33,079 nucleotides of DNA from Spirochaetia bacterium (GTDB taxonomy: Bacteria > Spirochaetota > Leptospiria > Turneriellales > JAOUFE01). The stretch is taken from positions 1 through 33,079 of the forward strand of contig JAOUFE010000012.1 in NCBI GenBank assembly GCA_029858425.1. Direction: 5' to 3'. The translations under genes were made by a program, and so were the position numbers. This document shows, piece after piece, positions 24,897-32,449 of this stretch. Within the stretch, counting starts at the first letter, position 1; each line of letters opens with the position of its first letter. Below the pieces are notes generated by a model, which ran no database searches, was not told where the DNA came from, and was given only the letters and a program-made list of their open reading frames with translations.

Positions 24897-25949
24897 TTAC
24901 ATATCCCAGAAAAAATCTTTGTTGGTCAATGTCTCCGGTTCGTTTATTTTCTGTGAAAAAATAAATGTCGTGTAATCGCTTTGAAAGAATGCAAGCTGCT
25001 CCTCAAGATCGTTTAATTCCTTCACCCAGTATTCTTCGGTTCCAAAGTGAGGAAAGGCCGAGGGAAAAGCCGGATCCTGCCAACGTCGGGCTATCCAGGC
25101 GCTGTAATGAATGTAGCGTAAAGAACGCAGCGGCTCAATGAGGTTTAACCAGGAGTTATCAAAATTCCTGAAGGTACGGTAGGCGTCCAGAAAAATCTGT
25201 TGGCGTTGCAGATCGGACGAATCGCGCCCCGACGAAATCATCCAGATATCCTGAACGGCCGGACCGTTGCAAAAATCGTCAAAATCCAGAAAGTACCAGC
25301 CGTCGCGGCCAAATAGCAAATTGCCAATATGGCAGTCTCCGTGAATGCGGTGAACAGGAACCCCTTTGCTTGATTCGTTGTACACAATAACCGTATCGTG
25401 CACAACCTTGCTAAAGCGCGCTTCCAAAAGTTCGGGAATAAATTTGTGATCCAATAAAAATTGCAGCGAGTCGAGACCCATCTTTTCAGCGCCCAGTGCG
25501 GGGCGATGGCGCGCTTCCCGGGAAGACCCGACATTGTGGATTCTGGCCAGAAGGCGTCCGGTAATTTCCAGCTCTTCGTCGGTAAATTCGGCGGGCTCGC
25601 GGCCACCCGTTAGAGGCCAGATGGCATAGTAAATTCCTTCTATACCTTGAATGCTTTGCCCGTCAGGAAAAAGCGCCGGATAAAGGGCGGGAATTTCGGC
25701 GTCTCGCAGATCAAATAAAAAATTGTGTTCCTCCTGGATTTGAGTCAGACTCCAGCGCCCCGGCCTGTAAAATTTAGCCACAATGTGGGTTCCATCTTCC
25801 AGCCCGATATCGAAAACCCGGTTTTCCAGACTGTTTAAAGCGCGGCAATGTCCCGTTGGGCGCAATCCTGCTTGTTCCGCCGCCCGCATCACCACTTCGG
25901 GCGTAAGGTGATAAAAAAATTCAGTAGAGTTTGGCGGAGTTTCAGACAC
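24897..25949 (-). CDS. srkA: Stress response kinase A-like protein (SrkA/YihE)
   Basis: This 350-residue protein of the aminoglycoside-phosphotransferase fold closely resembles SrkA/RdoA. It has LNSLENRVFDIGLEDGTHIVAKFYRPGRW at the start, the catalytic loop HGDCHIGNLLF (about residue 198), FLDFDDFCNGPAVQDIWM (metal-binding Asp, about 223) and the C-terminal block EPLRSLRYIHYSAWIARRW. SrkA phosphorylates Ser/Thr and protects cells under envelope or oxidative stress. The start codon is GTG with no clear Shine-Dalgarno. The SrkA homology begins about 10 residues in, so this start fits. It appears to be a single-gene unit. Confidence 0.87.
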   Translation of the reverse strand: MSETPPNSTEFFYHLTPEVVMRAAEQAGLRPTGHCRALNSLENRVFDIGLEDGTHIVAKFYRPGRWSLTQIQEEHNFLFDLRDAEIPALYPALFPDGQSIQGIEGIYYAIWPLTGGREPAEFTDEELEITGRLLARIHNVGSSREARHRPALGAEKMGLDSLQFLLDHKFIPELLEARFSKVVHDTVIVYNESSKGVPVHRIHGDCHIGNLLFGRDGWYFLDFDDFCNGPAVQDIWMISSGRDSSDLQRQQIFLDAYRTFRNFDNSWLNLIEPLRSLRYIHYSAWIARRWQDPAFPSAFPHFGTEEYWVKELNDLEEQLAFFQSDYTTFIFSQKINEPETLTNKDFFWDM

Positions 25950-26083
25950 GAGCGAAACTGGAAGCGGGAAACAGGTTGAATAGTTTATTTTATGAGCCGA
26001 AAACAGGGATTTTCATTGGATTTGCTGCATTTGACATCTCCAGTTCCCCTGAAATACGTTGCGGATAACGCGTAGTTCTTCAA
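25950..26083. other. Upstream region of the srkA-like gene, no gene seen
   Basis: These 134 bases separate repeat copy A from the srkA-like gene. I see no convincing promoter boxes. On the minus strand a GGAG followed by an ATG opens a 15-codon frame (MSNAANPMKIPVFGS), which I do not call. Confidence 0.3.
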
Positions 26084-26140
26084 GGGGGGAAGTTTCCCCA
26101 CTCGCTACAACCGCCCGTCCGGCGGGTTGCAGCTACCCCC
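26084..26140. repeat. Intergenic hairpin repeat, copy A
   Basis: This 57-bp element shares the exact 15-mer CTCGCTACAACCGCC with copies B and C. It has a small hairpin (GGGGGA/TTCCCC), then AACCGCC pairing with GGCGGGTT, and ends in GCTACCCCC. It starts 19 bases beyond the stop of the giant lipoprotein gene. Confidence 0.75.
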
Positions 26141-26159
26141 TCGATTTGGCCTATACTTA

Positions 26160-29100
26160 TTAATCCCTTTCATCTGCTCCTATAGACCAACCGGCGCCAA
26201 GGGCGCTTGACGGTACAGTAAGCGTACAGGGAAGACCCGCAAGATTTGCAGTACGCAATAAGCTGTCCATGTCATTGGTAAATGTCTTTGAAGCTGAATT
26301 TGTTGTATTGGACATATCAAGGCCGCCAAAAAATACATTGCAGGTGGCAGCAACTGGCGCTTTGAGATGAAAGTCTGGAAACACATTTGTCGCGCCCGCT
26401 GTGGCGTTGGTACCCCATAATACGATTGGCATATTGGAAACCGTGGCGGTTGCAAACACGGGGGTGAAGGTAATCAACGAAGCCGAGGCGGTGCAATTAA
26501 CCCCTGTTATCGTTCTAACGATCCCGTCATTGTTATAGACGAAGAATTGATTAAGCACATACCGGGAATCGGCATTGCATGCCGCGACTTCAATGGTACT
26601 GGTTGTTCCATCATATGTAGTATTGACATCGGGACCATCCTGTGTAATGTCATACATTACCGGGGCTTTTACAAAAAGCTGATTACCTGTATTGGCTATA
26701 TTAATGTTACCAGAGGCAGTCACGGCTCCTGTTCCATTGACGTTCAGGTTTGAAGTCGCAACAGTATAACAGTTTCTTGTTGTATCCGTAACGGCTGCGG
26801 CATTAATGCATGTCGTTCCTGTGGTCAAGGCATTCGGCTTATCGGCATAAACATAATATTTACCGAGCGAGCCACTATCAAAAACATTGTTATTTAACAG
26901 ATTAGTTGGGCTGGATGTTGTAGTTGTCGAGGACGAAAACTCATAAATTCCATAACGGTTATTAGCCATGCCGGAATTAAATATATTATTATTTTTTATA
27001 TCTATCGTTGGGTTGATAACTGTCCCCACATTGTCGACCCATATTCCATAGGAGTTTGTCAAACCGCTACCGCCATGAATGGTATTGTTATACAATTCAA
27101 TTCGAGGAGCATAGGTTGTGGATCTGTTGGAAATATATACTCCATACGTATTTGATCCGCTGCCCGCATTAATTGAGTTATTATACACTTCCATATTGTT
27201 TGCCATGCCTATTGTGGCGCTTACATTGGTGTAATAAACTCCATACGAAGAACCTGTTCCGGAAACAGCATTATCTATTGTATTATTATTAACTACAGTA
27301 TGGGATGCTTGATTGCTGGTCGTTTGCCGTGTATTATAAATACCATATACGCTACCATTTGTCCCCCCAAGAACACTAATTTTATTACTGGAAATAGTGA
27401 AGGGAGACCATTGCGAAGTAGATACGCCATCTGTTGAAATGCCATAGTTGCTCACCCAGCTTGCGTTGCTACTACTATTGTCTACAGCGATTGTATTATT
27501 ACTCATAGTGGTAATATGACCTTGGTCATTTAATCCATACATAGTATTGTTCATATTTATGTCTCCCTTAATAGTTATCGTATTGTTGGCAATGGTATCA
27601 ATGATTCCATAACCAGTTACTCCCTGAACTGGATCGGTGTATTGATTATTCATTATTCCCGTTTGCTTGGCATTGATGGTGTTATTGGCTATTATTGTAA
27701 TAGACACAGTAGGCGTACCATTGCTTGAATTCAGGCTTGGATTAAAAAATGCACTTGGGTCATTGTTTATTCCAGTACTGGCCGCATTGATGATATTGCC
27801 TATAATAACAGGCGAACCAATTCCGCTAATCAACGAGGTACTAGTATTGTATATTCCAATTCCCATGAAGTTTTTGTCGACGTTTATGGTGTTGTTGGTG
27901 ATCAATGGCGCTCCAAAGGCATTCATTATGCCTATAGACGCAAGGGTATTACCACCGTTAATTATATTTCCATTAATATTCGGCGATGACAAAATATTGA
28001 GAAGAGAAAAAGTATTGTTAGATATGCCTATGGCATATACACCCACTCCTCCATTGATGGTATTACTTAAAATACTCGGAGAAGAACCGGTGTTCGCGAC
28101 ACCAGATGAAAACATTGCAGCGGCGCCGGCATTTATAGTATTGTTTTGAATAATCAACTGCAACTGGCAGTTTTCTGTGGATATGCCAAAAGTATTAGCA
28201 ATACCGGTAGAAACATTGCTGAATGCAAACCCTTCAATTAAAGTATAGCGAGCAATATCACGAGCATAGGCAACATAGCTTGTATTCGCCCATACGTTTG
28301 TCTTGTTATTCATATTCTGGGCTGTAAAATTTGCATCCCATCCGCCATGAAGACTGATATTATCTTTAATAACCAATGTCTCTTGATAGGCTGTACCCGA
28401 ATTGTCCCTGGACGCTACATAAACATCTTTTTTGCCCAGTTGAAGCGCAGCCGAAATCCCTCCCATGATCGTTTGAAATGGCTTTGATTTGTTGCCTACC
28501 ACATTTACATCCGTGCAGGTAGATGTTGCTGAGAATTTTGATAAGCCGCCAGCCGTGGCCGCATAAATACTGCTACCTGATGCGTAAACTCCATATACAG
28601 TATTGCTTCCCAGTCCGTTGGCAATTGTATAATTGACCCATGAAGTTCCACCGTTTACAGAGACGAACAAGCCATTATTGGTGGCTGCGTAAATAACATC
28701 GGCTGTTACATCAACATAAACATTGTTAATTTGATTGGTCGATAGATAGTTAGTCCATGTTGAACCCGCATTCGTAGAAACGGCCATTCCATTAGCAGTA
28801 GCCGCATAAATCCGGTCTCCCGCACTAAAGACGCCATTGATTATACTGCTGGATCCAAAGCCGGCGGTCGCCGCCGTATAAGTTGCCCAACCCACCCATG
28901 GATTATTCACGGATAACCCGCCTGCAGTAGCTGCGTAAGTAAAGAGAGTTTTCGGATCTACAAATACACCATTGATAACATCATTTACGAGCCCACCGGC
29001 AGTATTCGCATTCGTCTGATTAGACCATGTAGTTCCGTTGGAAGAGGATGACAATCCACCTGTTGTCGCCGCAGTTATTCCAGAAAATAAACTCTTGGTG

Positions 29101-29855
29101 ATTTTATTCGTTGTATTGCTTCCAAGTCCATTTGCGGTTGTATAATTGATCCAGGTAGAGCCGTTATCCAGAGAGATGGACACGCCACCAGATGTAGCAG
29201 CATAAAGAGTATTACCTGCCGGGTATAAACCATTAACAGTATTACTACCCAGGCCATTGGCAGTAGTACTGTTGCTAAATGTCTGGCCATTATTAATAGA
29301 AACAGAAACTCCCCCGGTGGTAGCTACATATACATGGGAACCTGTTGCGTAAACGTCTTTAACGACATTACTCCCAAGACCATTGGCTGTAGTCAGATTT
29401 GTCCAGGTTCCCGACGAACCGGCAGCAGGAACCGGGCAGTACACATAAATTACGCTGTCAACAACATCAAAGGAGCCGCTCCCATATTGACCGGCGGTGG
29501 TGGTGTCCGCTTTAACGCGCCAGTAATAGGTTCCGTTCGTACTGAGATCTACCGTAAGACTGCTATTTGGAGCATCTACTGTAAAAGGACTGCCGGTTAT
29601 CGTATTGGAAAATGCGCTGTCCGTGGCAACATCAATGGTATATTTTGAGGCGCCAGCCTTGGCTGTCCATTGAAATACCACTTTAAGTCCGAGTACTTCA
29701 CCATCTTTGGGCGTTAATATGTTAGGCGGCGAGGTATCTGCCAGTTTGTTAATAAAATTCCCGTTTAGTAAATCAGCGGTAGAAGTATCTCCCTTGCATC
29801 CTGCCAATATGGCTGCCATCAGCAGCCCTGTAAAAATTCTTGTTCTTGTGTTCAT
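26160..29855 (-). CDS. Giant surface lipoprotein: Ig/FnIII-like domain, seven-blade propeller, beta-helix
   Basis: This protein of about 1231 residues has a consensus lipobox (AAILAGC, Cys20). A beta-sandwich follows (about 44-132: TPKDGEVLGLKVVFQWTAK, YYWRVKAD). Next come seven degenerate repeats of about 41-48 residues (about 150-445) with the pattern IYAATAGGLSVS-nnGtTW-NYTTANGLGSN, which fits a propeller. A right-handed beta-helix with many NNTINAG-type rungs runs from about 450 to 1040. Its entry block KPFQTIMGGISAAL and GGWDANF resemble DUF1565-type proteins, and the end GWSIGADERD is typical of such proteins. ATG 29855 is chosen for AGGAG and the signal peptide. It is probably a surface adhesin or glycan-binding protein, which is inference. 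Hairpin repeats flank the gene on both sides. Confidence 0.8.
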   Translation of the reverse strand: MNTRTRIFTGLLMAAILAGCKGDTSTADLLNGNFINKLADTSPPNILTPKDGEVLGLKVVFQWTAKAGASKYTIDVATDSAFSNTITGSPFTVDAPNSSLTVDLSTNGTYYWRVKADTTTAGQYGSGSFDVVDSVIYVYCPVPAAGSSGTWTNLTTANGLGSNVVKDVYATGSHVYVATTGGVSVSINNGQTFSNSTTANGLGSNTVNGLYPAGNTLYAATSGGVSISLDNGSTWINYTTANGLGSNTTNKITKSLFSGITAATTGGLSSSSNGTTWSNQTNANTAGGLVNDVINGVFVDPKTLFTYAATAGGLSVNNPWVGWATYTAATAGFGSSSIINGVFSAGDRIYAATANGMAVSTNAGSTWTNYLSTNQINNVYVDVTADVIYAATNNGLFVSVNGGTSWVNYTIANGLGSNTVYGVYASGSSIYAATAGGLSKFSATSTCTDVNVVGNKSKPFQTIMGGISAALQLGKKDVYVASRDNSGTAYQETLVIKDNISLHGGWDANFTAQNMNNKTNVWANTSYVAYARDIARYTLIEGFAFSNVSTGIANTFGISTENCQLQLIIQNNTINAGAAAMFSSGVANTGSSPSILSNTINGGVGVYAIGISNNTFSLLNILSSPNINGNIINGGNTLASIGIMNAFGAPLITNNTINVDKNFMGIGIYNTSTSLISGIGSPVIIGNIINAASTGINNDPSAFFNPSLNSSNGTPTVSITIIANNTINAKQTGIMNNQYTDPVQGVTGYGIIDTIANNTITIKGDINMNNTMYGLNDQGHITTMSNNTIAVDNSSSNASWVSNYGISTDGVSTSQWSPFTISSNKISVLGGTNGSVYGIYNTRQTTSNQASHTVVNNNTIDNAVSGTGSSYGVYYTNVSATIGMANNMEVYNNSINAGSGSNTYGVYISNRSTTYAPRIELYNNTIHGGSGLTNSYGIWVDNVGTVINPTIDIKNNNIFNSGMANNRYGIYEFSSSTTTTSSPTNLLNNNVFDSGSLGKYYVYADKPNALTTGTTCINAAAVTDTTRNCYTVATSNLNVNGTGAVTASGNINIANTGNQLFVKAPVMYDITQDGPDVNTTYDGTTSTIEVAACNADSRYVLNQFFVYNNDGIVRTITGVNCTASASLITFTPVFATATVSNMPIVLWGTNATAGATNVFPDFHLKAPVAATCNVFFGGLDMSNTTNSASKTFTNDMDSLLRTANLAGLPCTLTVPSSALGAGWSIGADERD

Positions 29856-29872
29856 TTTATTCTCCTGTTTTT

Positions 29873-29928
29873 GGGAGGGGCTTGGCACGCCCCTCGCTAC
29901 AACCGCCGGGCGGTTTTCGCTACCCCCC
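29873..29928. repeat. Intergenic hairpin repeat, copy B
   Basis: This 56-bp relative of copies A and C contains the same 15-mer (29893-29907). The first hairpin is different in sequence but equal in shape (GAGGGGC / GCCCCTC). AACCGCC pairs with GGCGGTT in the second. It fills nearly all of the gap between the barrel-protein stop and the lipoprotein Shine-Dalgarno. Confidence 0.75.
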
Positions 29929-29942
29929 GCATTATGTGTTCT

Positions 29943-31049
29943 CTAAAAATTCACATTTATCCCCAACTGCGCCATTGGTATATAGGTAAAGATCGTCTTT
30001 TGGGGCGATTTAAAGCTTTCGATTTGTGCATTAAACGTGCCGTCAAAAACCAGGCGCAAGGTATCGGTGGCCAGCCAGGCAAATTCAAATCCGGCGCTGA
30101 CATAAGGGATATCGTTGGTTACGTTTTGGGACACAGAGCCGCTTACCTGCGACGACTGGTTTATCACCCCGCCGCCCAGTTTAGGCGAGATGTAAAATAT
30201 ATCAGAGAGGCGAAAATCAACGCCCACCGCGCCGCCCATCATAAGATTGGTAGCCAATAGCGTAAGGTTGTTGGCGGTAAAATAATTGGTCGCGCCTTTT
30301 TTAATCTCGTGCTGATAGTAGCTTAAACCGGCTTCAATAAAAAACTGATCCCAGACAATGGGCATGTTGCCGCGAAGTAAAAACCCAAAAGCCGGCAATT
30401 TTGTGCTGAACTGGTCTGACCAGCCGCCGGCAAAAAAGTTGCCGCCTGCTCGAAGACCAAGAGCAATGTTGGCAAATATTTTCTTGGCCGGTTTTTTATT
30501 GCCTCGGTTTTTTTCCCAGTCTTCTTTATTTGGCAGCACTTTGGATGCTTCTTTGGCGGCCTTGTCGGCAACTTCGCCAATGGTCGTAAAGAGCTGATTG
30601 TTGGCCGGAATTTCAATGACCTGCTCGGCAATCACCCTTTTTTCGGTAATGCTGATAATGCGAACCGTGGTACTGACGGCATCCTGGTCTTTGCCGCCCT
30701 GCTTGATGATAAAGCCGCCGTTAATGACAACATCCTGCGTGGAATACAATCCAAGGTTTATGCCGTAGGTGGCCGTATAACATTCATTATCATAAAGAAA
30801 GTTTTTTTTGGCCACCGTTTTCCATTCCTGTTCGGGGGTCTCGCTAAAGGCAAATTTGGTTTTGAGCTTTGCCCGGATGGAATCGGTAATGGTTGCCTCG
30901 AGGTATTCATAATTGGGGTTTTTATCAATATTTTTAAAGGGGAGAATAATTACCTTTTGCATTTCGTCGGCATACAAATCGCCGCATACAGCGGGCAACA
31001 TGTATGTAGCCGCCGCTAAAAAAAGATATATTATTTTTTTCATATTCAT
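29943..31049 (-). CDS. Exported protein: FlgO/TolB-N-like domain plus outer-membrane beta-barrel
   Basis: This 368-residue protein begins with a signal peptide (MNMKKIIYLFLAAATYML, likely cut near LYA-DE). The first mature domain (MQKVIILPFKNIDKNPNYEYLEATITDSIRAKL onward, to about residue 165) resembles the TolB-N/CsgG/FlgO-type fold. After a lysine-rich linker (NRGNKKPAKK) the C-terminal half shows alternating strands ending in Phe (GINVNF), like an OmpA/OprF-style eight-strand barrel. ATG 31049 is preferred because AAGGA precedes it and the signal peptide begins there; the open frame reaches further upstream only by running through repeat copy C. It lies just upstream of the giant lipoprotein gene with repeat B between, so the two may share a transcript from the promoter at 31392-31420. 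Confidence 0.75.
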   Translation of the reverse strand: MNMKKIIYLFLAAATYMLPAVCGDLYADEMQKVIILPFKNIDKNPNYEYLEATITDSIRAKLKTKFAFSETPEQEWKTVAKKNFLYDNECYTATYGINLGLYSTQDVVINGGFIIKQGGKDQDAVSTTVRIISITEKRVIAEQVIEIPANNQLFTTIGEVADKAAKEASKVLPNKEDWEKNRGNKKPAKKIFANIALGLRAGGNFFAGGWSDQFSTKLPAFGFLLRGNMPIVWDQFFIEAGLSYYQHEIKKGATNYFTANNLTLLATNLMMGGAVGVDFRLSDIFYISPKLGGGVINQSSQVSGSVSQNVTNDIPYVSAGFEFAWLATDTLRLVFDGTFNAQIESFKSPQKTIFTYIPMAQLGINVNF

Positions 31050-31063
31050 TTTTTCCTTTTTTT

Positions 31064-31170
31064 GAGGGGGGAAGTTTCCCCCCTCGCTACAACCGCCGGG
31101 GATTTTGGCAGGGAACGGTCGCGACCGTTCCCTGCAACGGAATTCAACCCGGCGTTTTTCGCTAACCCCC
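31064..31170. repeat. Intergenic hairpin repeat, copy C, with inserted palindrome
   Basis: This 107-bp version of the A/B element carries the shared 15-mer at 31083-31097 and a GGGGGGAA/TTTCCCCCC hairpin. In its second stem (CGCCGGG / CCCGGCG) it has gained about 50 extra bases, centred on a perfect 28-nt palindrome. It starts five bases after the stop of the hemerythrin remnant and ends 14 bases before the barrel-protein start. Confidence 0.75.
31108..31135. repeat. Perfect 28-nt palindrome inside repeat C
   Basis: GCAGGGAACGGTCG is followed immediately by its exact reverse complement CGACCGTTCCCTGC with no spacer. Copies A and B lack it at the equivalent place, so it looks like a separate palindromic unit inserted in copy C. 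Confidence 0.85.
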
Positions 31171-31175
31171 ACATA

Positions 31176-31322
31176 TTAAATCTTGCCGATCAAATTGCAA
31201 GCATATTTTTTGTCTTCGATAACAATATGATCGATAACCCAGGAGGTTAGGCCGGAACTTGACATTCAGGGCTTGTCAATTTTTTCAATTCCCGATTTGT
31301 AATTTTCGTTCCATTTAATCAA
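31176..31322 (-). pseudogene. Internally deleted hemerythrin remnant
   Basis: A good Shine-Dalgarno (AAAGGAG, 31328-31334) precedes TTG 31322, which opens IKWNENYKSGIEKIDKP and then a TGA (31266-31268). The start matches the hemerythrin N-terminus (W-N-E-x-Y-x-x-G-I-x-x-I-D, normally followed by QHK). Downstream in the same frame comes SWVIDHIVIEDKKYACNLIG and a TAA, matching the hemerythrin C-terminus with its iron-ligand pattern HIxxED. The central 80 or so residues, holding most iron ligands, are missing. So about 48 codons remain of a normal length near 130. A strong promoter still lies upstream. Hemerythrins bind O2 at a di-iron site; this one cannot be functional. Confidence 0.75.
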
Positions 31323-31391
31323 ACGCACTCCTTTGCATTTATTGTTTTTTATTGTTTTTTCGTTATGATGATTGCGCATAATATTTTTTTG

Positions 31392-31420
31392 TTTATACAA
31401 AATAAAAAGGGCTTTGTCAA
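31392..31420 (-). promoter_or_regulatory. Near-consensus sigma70 promoter
   Basis: On the minus strand TTGACA (31415-31420) and TATAAA (31392-31397) are exactly 17 bases apart. The predicted start is about 60 bases upstream of the hemerythrin-remnant start codon. With that gene broken, the promoter probably now drives the barrel-protein and giant-lipoprotein genes through an untranslated leader. Confidence 0.65.
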
Positions 31421-31458
31421 CCGGAGTTATAACTCAGTAACACAATTTGATGATTTTT

Positions 31459-31735
31459 TTAGACTATTTTTCCGCTCATCGGACTCAACCCCGTTTCTTT
31501 TTTAAAGGCTTGATGAAAGGGGTTATAAGAAACAAAACCAGACTGGCAGGCAACCTGTTTAAGGGGCAGAAAATTGACTGTTTTCAAAAGTGTTTTGGTT
31601 TGCGGTAATGATTGATAAAATCCTGATATCTCTGGTGATGATATTGCTTTAAATATTCCGATATCTGATGAACTTTCAGATGTATTTGATCGGAAAAATC
31701 CCGGGGAAAAGGTTTTTTTCAGGTATTTTTTTCTT
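31459..31735 (-). pseudogene. Frameshifted AraC-family DNA-binding domain remnant
   Basis: Two frames on the minus strand together rebuild an AraC-type double helix-turn-helix. The first (about 31735 to 31600) reads FSDQIHLKVHQISEYL then QRYQDFINHYRKPKHF and stops at 31584-31586. The second (from about 31590) reads LKQVACQSGF, VSYNPFHQAFKKETGLSP and stops at 31459-31461. The join needs one frameshift near 31590-31600. No N-terminal ligand-binding domain is found before a stop just upstream of about 31735. The remnant lies directly upstream of the hemerythrin remnant. The match is by motif recognition only. Confidence 0.72.
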
Positions 31736-31821
31736 TTTTTATCAATAGCGCCATGGTTTACCCTATTTTTACCAAGTTTCTTATATGTAAACCTACCCGC
31801 TTTACCGAAGCATTCATCATT

Positions 31822-31834
31822 CGCGCAAAGCGCG
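31822..31834. repeat. CGCGC-AAA-GCGCG hairpin after the stop of copy 1
   Basis: A five-pair GC stem with a three-base loop abuts the stop codon of tandem copy 1. An identical hairpin abuts the stop of copy 2 at 32437-32449. Without a following T-run it may be an mRNA end-protecting hairpin. Confidence 0.5.
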
Positions 31835-32287
31835 TTACCCCTTCAAGGCTTCTTTCAATCGTTTGCGGGTTTCGGGTTTGGCCTTGTTTATCGCGGTAAT
31901 CATATCTTCCGCTTCGATGGATTTTCTTGAAATTTCGAAAAACCGGTCATCGTGCCGATTTAGTCTTTGCAGCATATACCCGACAACTGCCATAGACAGG
32001 GGAATCCAGATGCCGATAAACCACATCATCTGATTAAATCTGCCATCCATTTGAGACTGCACTGATTCAAACCGTTTATCTACTTGTTCAAACCGTTTAT
32101 CTACCTGTTCAAACCGTTTATTCATATCCTCGCGCAGATTTTTAATCTCGCGAATTGTATCCTCGCGTAAACTCTTGATTTCCCGCAAAATATCGCTTTC
32201 AGCAGAATATACCGCGCCTGAAGGCAACGATATAGCCAAAAGCAGAGAAAATCTTACAAGAAATTGTTTTATAGTATTGTTCTTCAT
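31835..32287 (-). CDS. Small secreted-coil membrane protein, tandem copy 1
   Basis: This 150-residue protein has a signal peptide (FSLLLAISLPSGAVYSAES), then a coiled coil of charged heptads (DILREIKSLRED, DMNKRFEQVDKRFEQVDKRF), one strong membrane segment (MMWFIGIWIPLSMAVVGYML, about residues 86-106) and a basic tail ending in RKRLKEALKG. Predicted topology is periplasmic coil and cytoplasmic tail. The heptad FEQVDKR is encoded by 21-nt DNA repeats. The next gene upstream is a close paralogue: the last 43 residues are identical and the signal peptides nearly so, but the coils differ. The Shine-Dalgarno is weak. The family is not recognised; the layout recalls XhlA-type or DUF1640-type coil-plus-anchor proteins. 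Confidence 0.75.
   Translation of the reverse strand: MKNNTIKQFLVRFSLLLAISLPSGAVYSAESDILREIKSLREDTIREIKNLREDMNKRFEQVDKRFEQVDKRFESVQSQMDGRFNQMMWFIGIWIPLSMAVVGYMLQRLNRHDDRFFEISRKSIEAEDMITAINKAKPETRKRLKEALKG
32066..32121. repeat. Three 21-nt repeats encoding coiled-coil heptads
   Basis: The 14-mer TTCAAACCGTTTAT recurs at 32066, 32087 and 32108, exactly 21 bases apart, so each step adds one heptad to the coil without changing the frame. Copy 2 of the gene has fewer such units, consistent with expansion and contraction by slippage. Confidence 0.8.
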
Positions 32288-32373
32288 ACCAATGCATCGC
32301 CAAAATAACCAATTTTTTACACTTTTGCAGAAAAAAAACGCAAAGTCAAGAGAAAATCACGGAAAACGTCAGA

Positions 32374-32437
32374 ATCACGGATTCAACGGATTACGCGGAT
32401 TTTAAATTCAACATTCAAAACTCAAAATTCATCATTC
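32374..32437. repeat. Low-complexity A/T-rich repeat tract between tandem copies
   Basis: Between copies 1 and 2 lies TCACGGATTCAACGGATTAC with further short echoes (GGATT three times), followed by four near-repeats of ATTCAACATTC/AAAATTCATC. Such GGATT- and ATTC-type tracts turn up between genes in many environmental genomes, as I recall. They are absent next to copy 1's stop, so the tract was probably added after duplication. Confidence 0.45.
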
Positions 32438-32449
32438 GCGCAAAGCGCG

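Noticed and set aside
26000-26046. Fifteen-codon minus-strand frame with GGAG before it, a possible leader peptide
   Set aside because: It is too short to judge, has no codon bias for a regulatory amino acid and no attenuator hairpin after it.
27667-28149. Plus-strand open frame of 160 codons
   Set aside because: It is antisense to the beta-helix region, whose skewed NNTI-type codons keep the opposite strand open; it has no Shine-Dalgarno and no recognisable domain.
26600-29450. Many short spaced repeats that could be mistaken for a CRISPR array or minisatellite
   Set aside because: They lie in frame inside the long coding sequence and translate to propeller blades and beta-helix rungs of differing length; there are no constant repeats with unique spacers.
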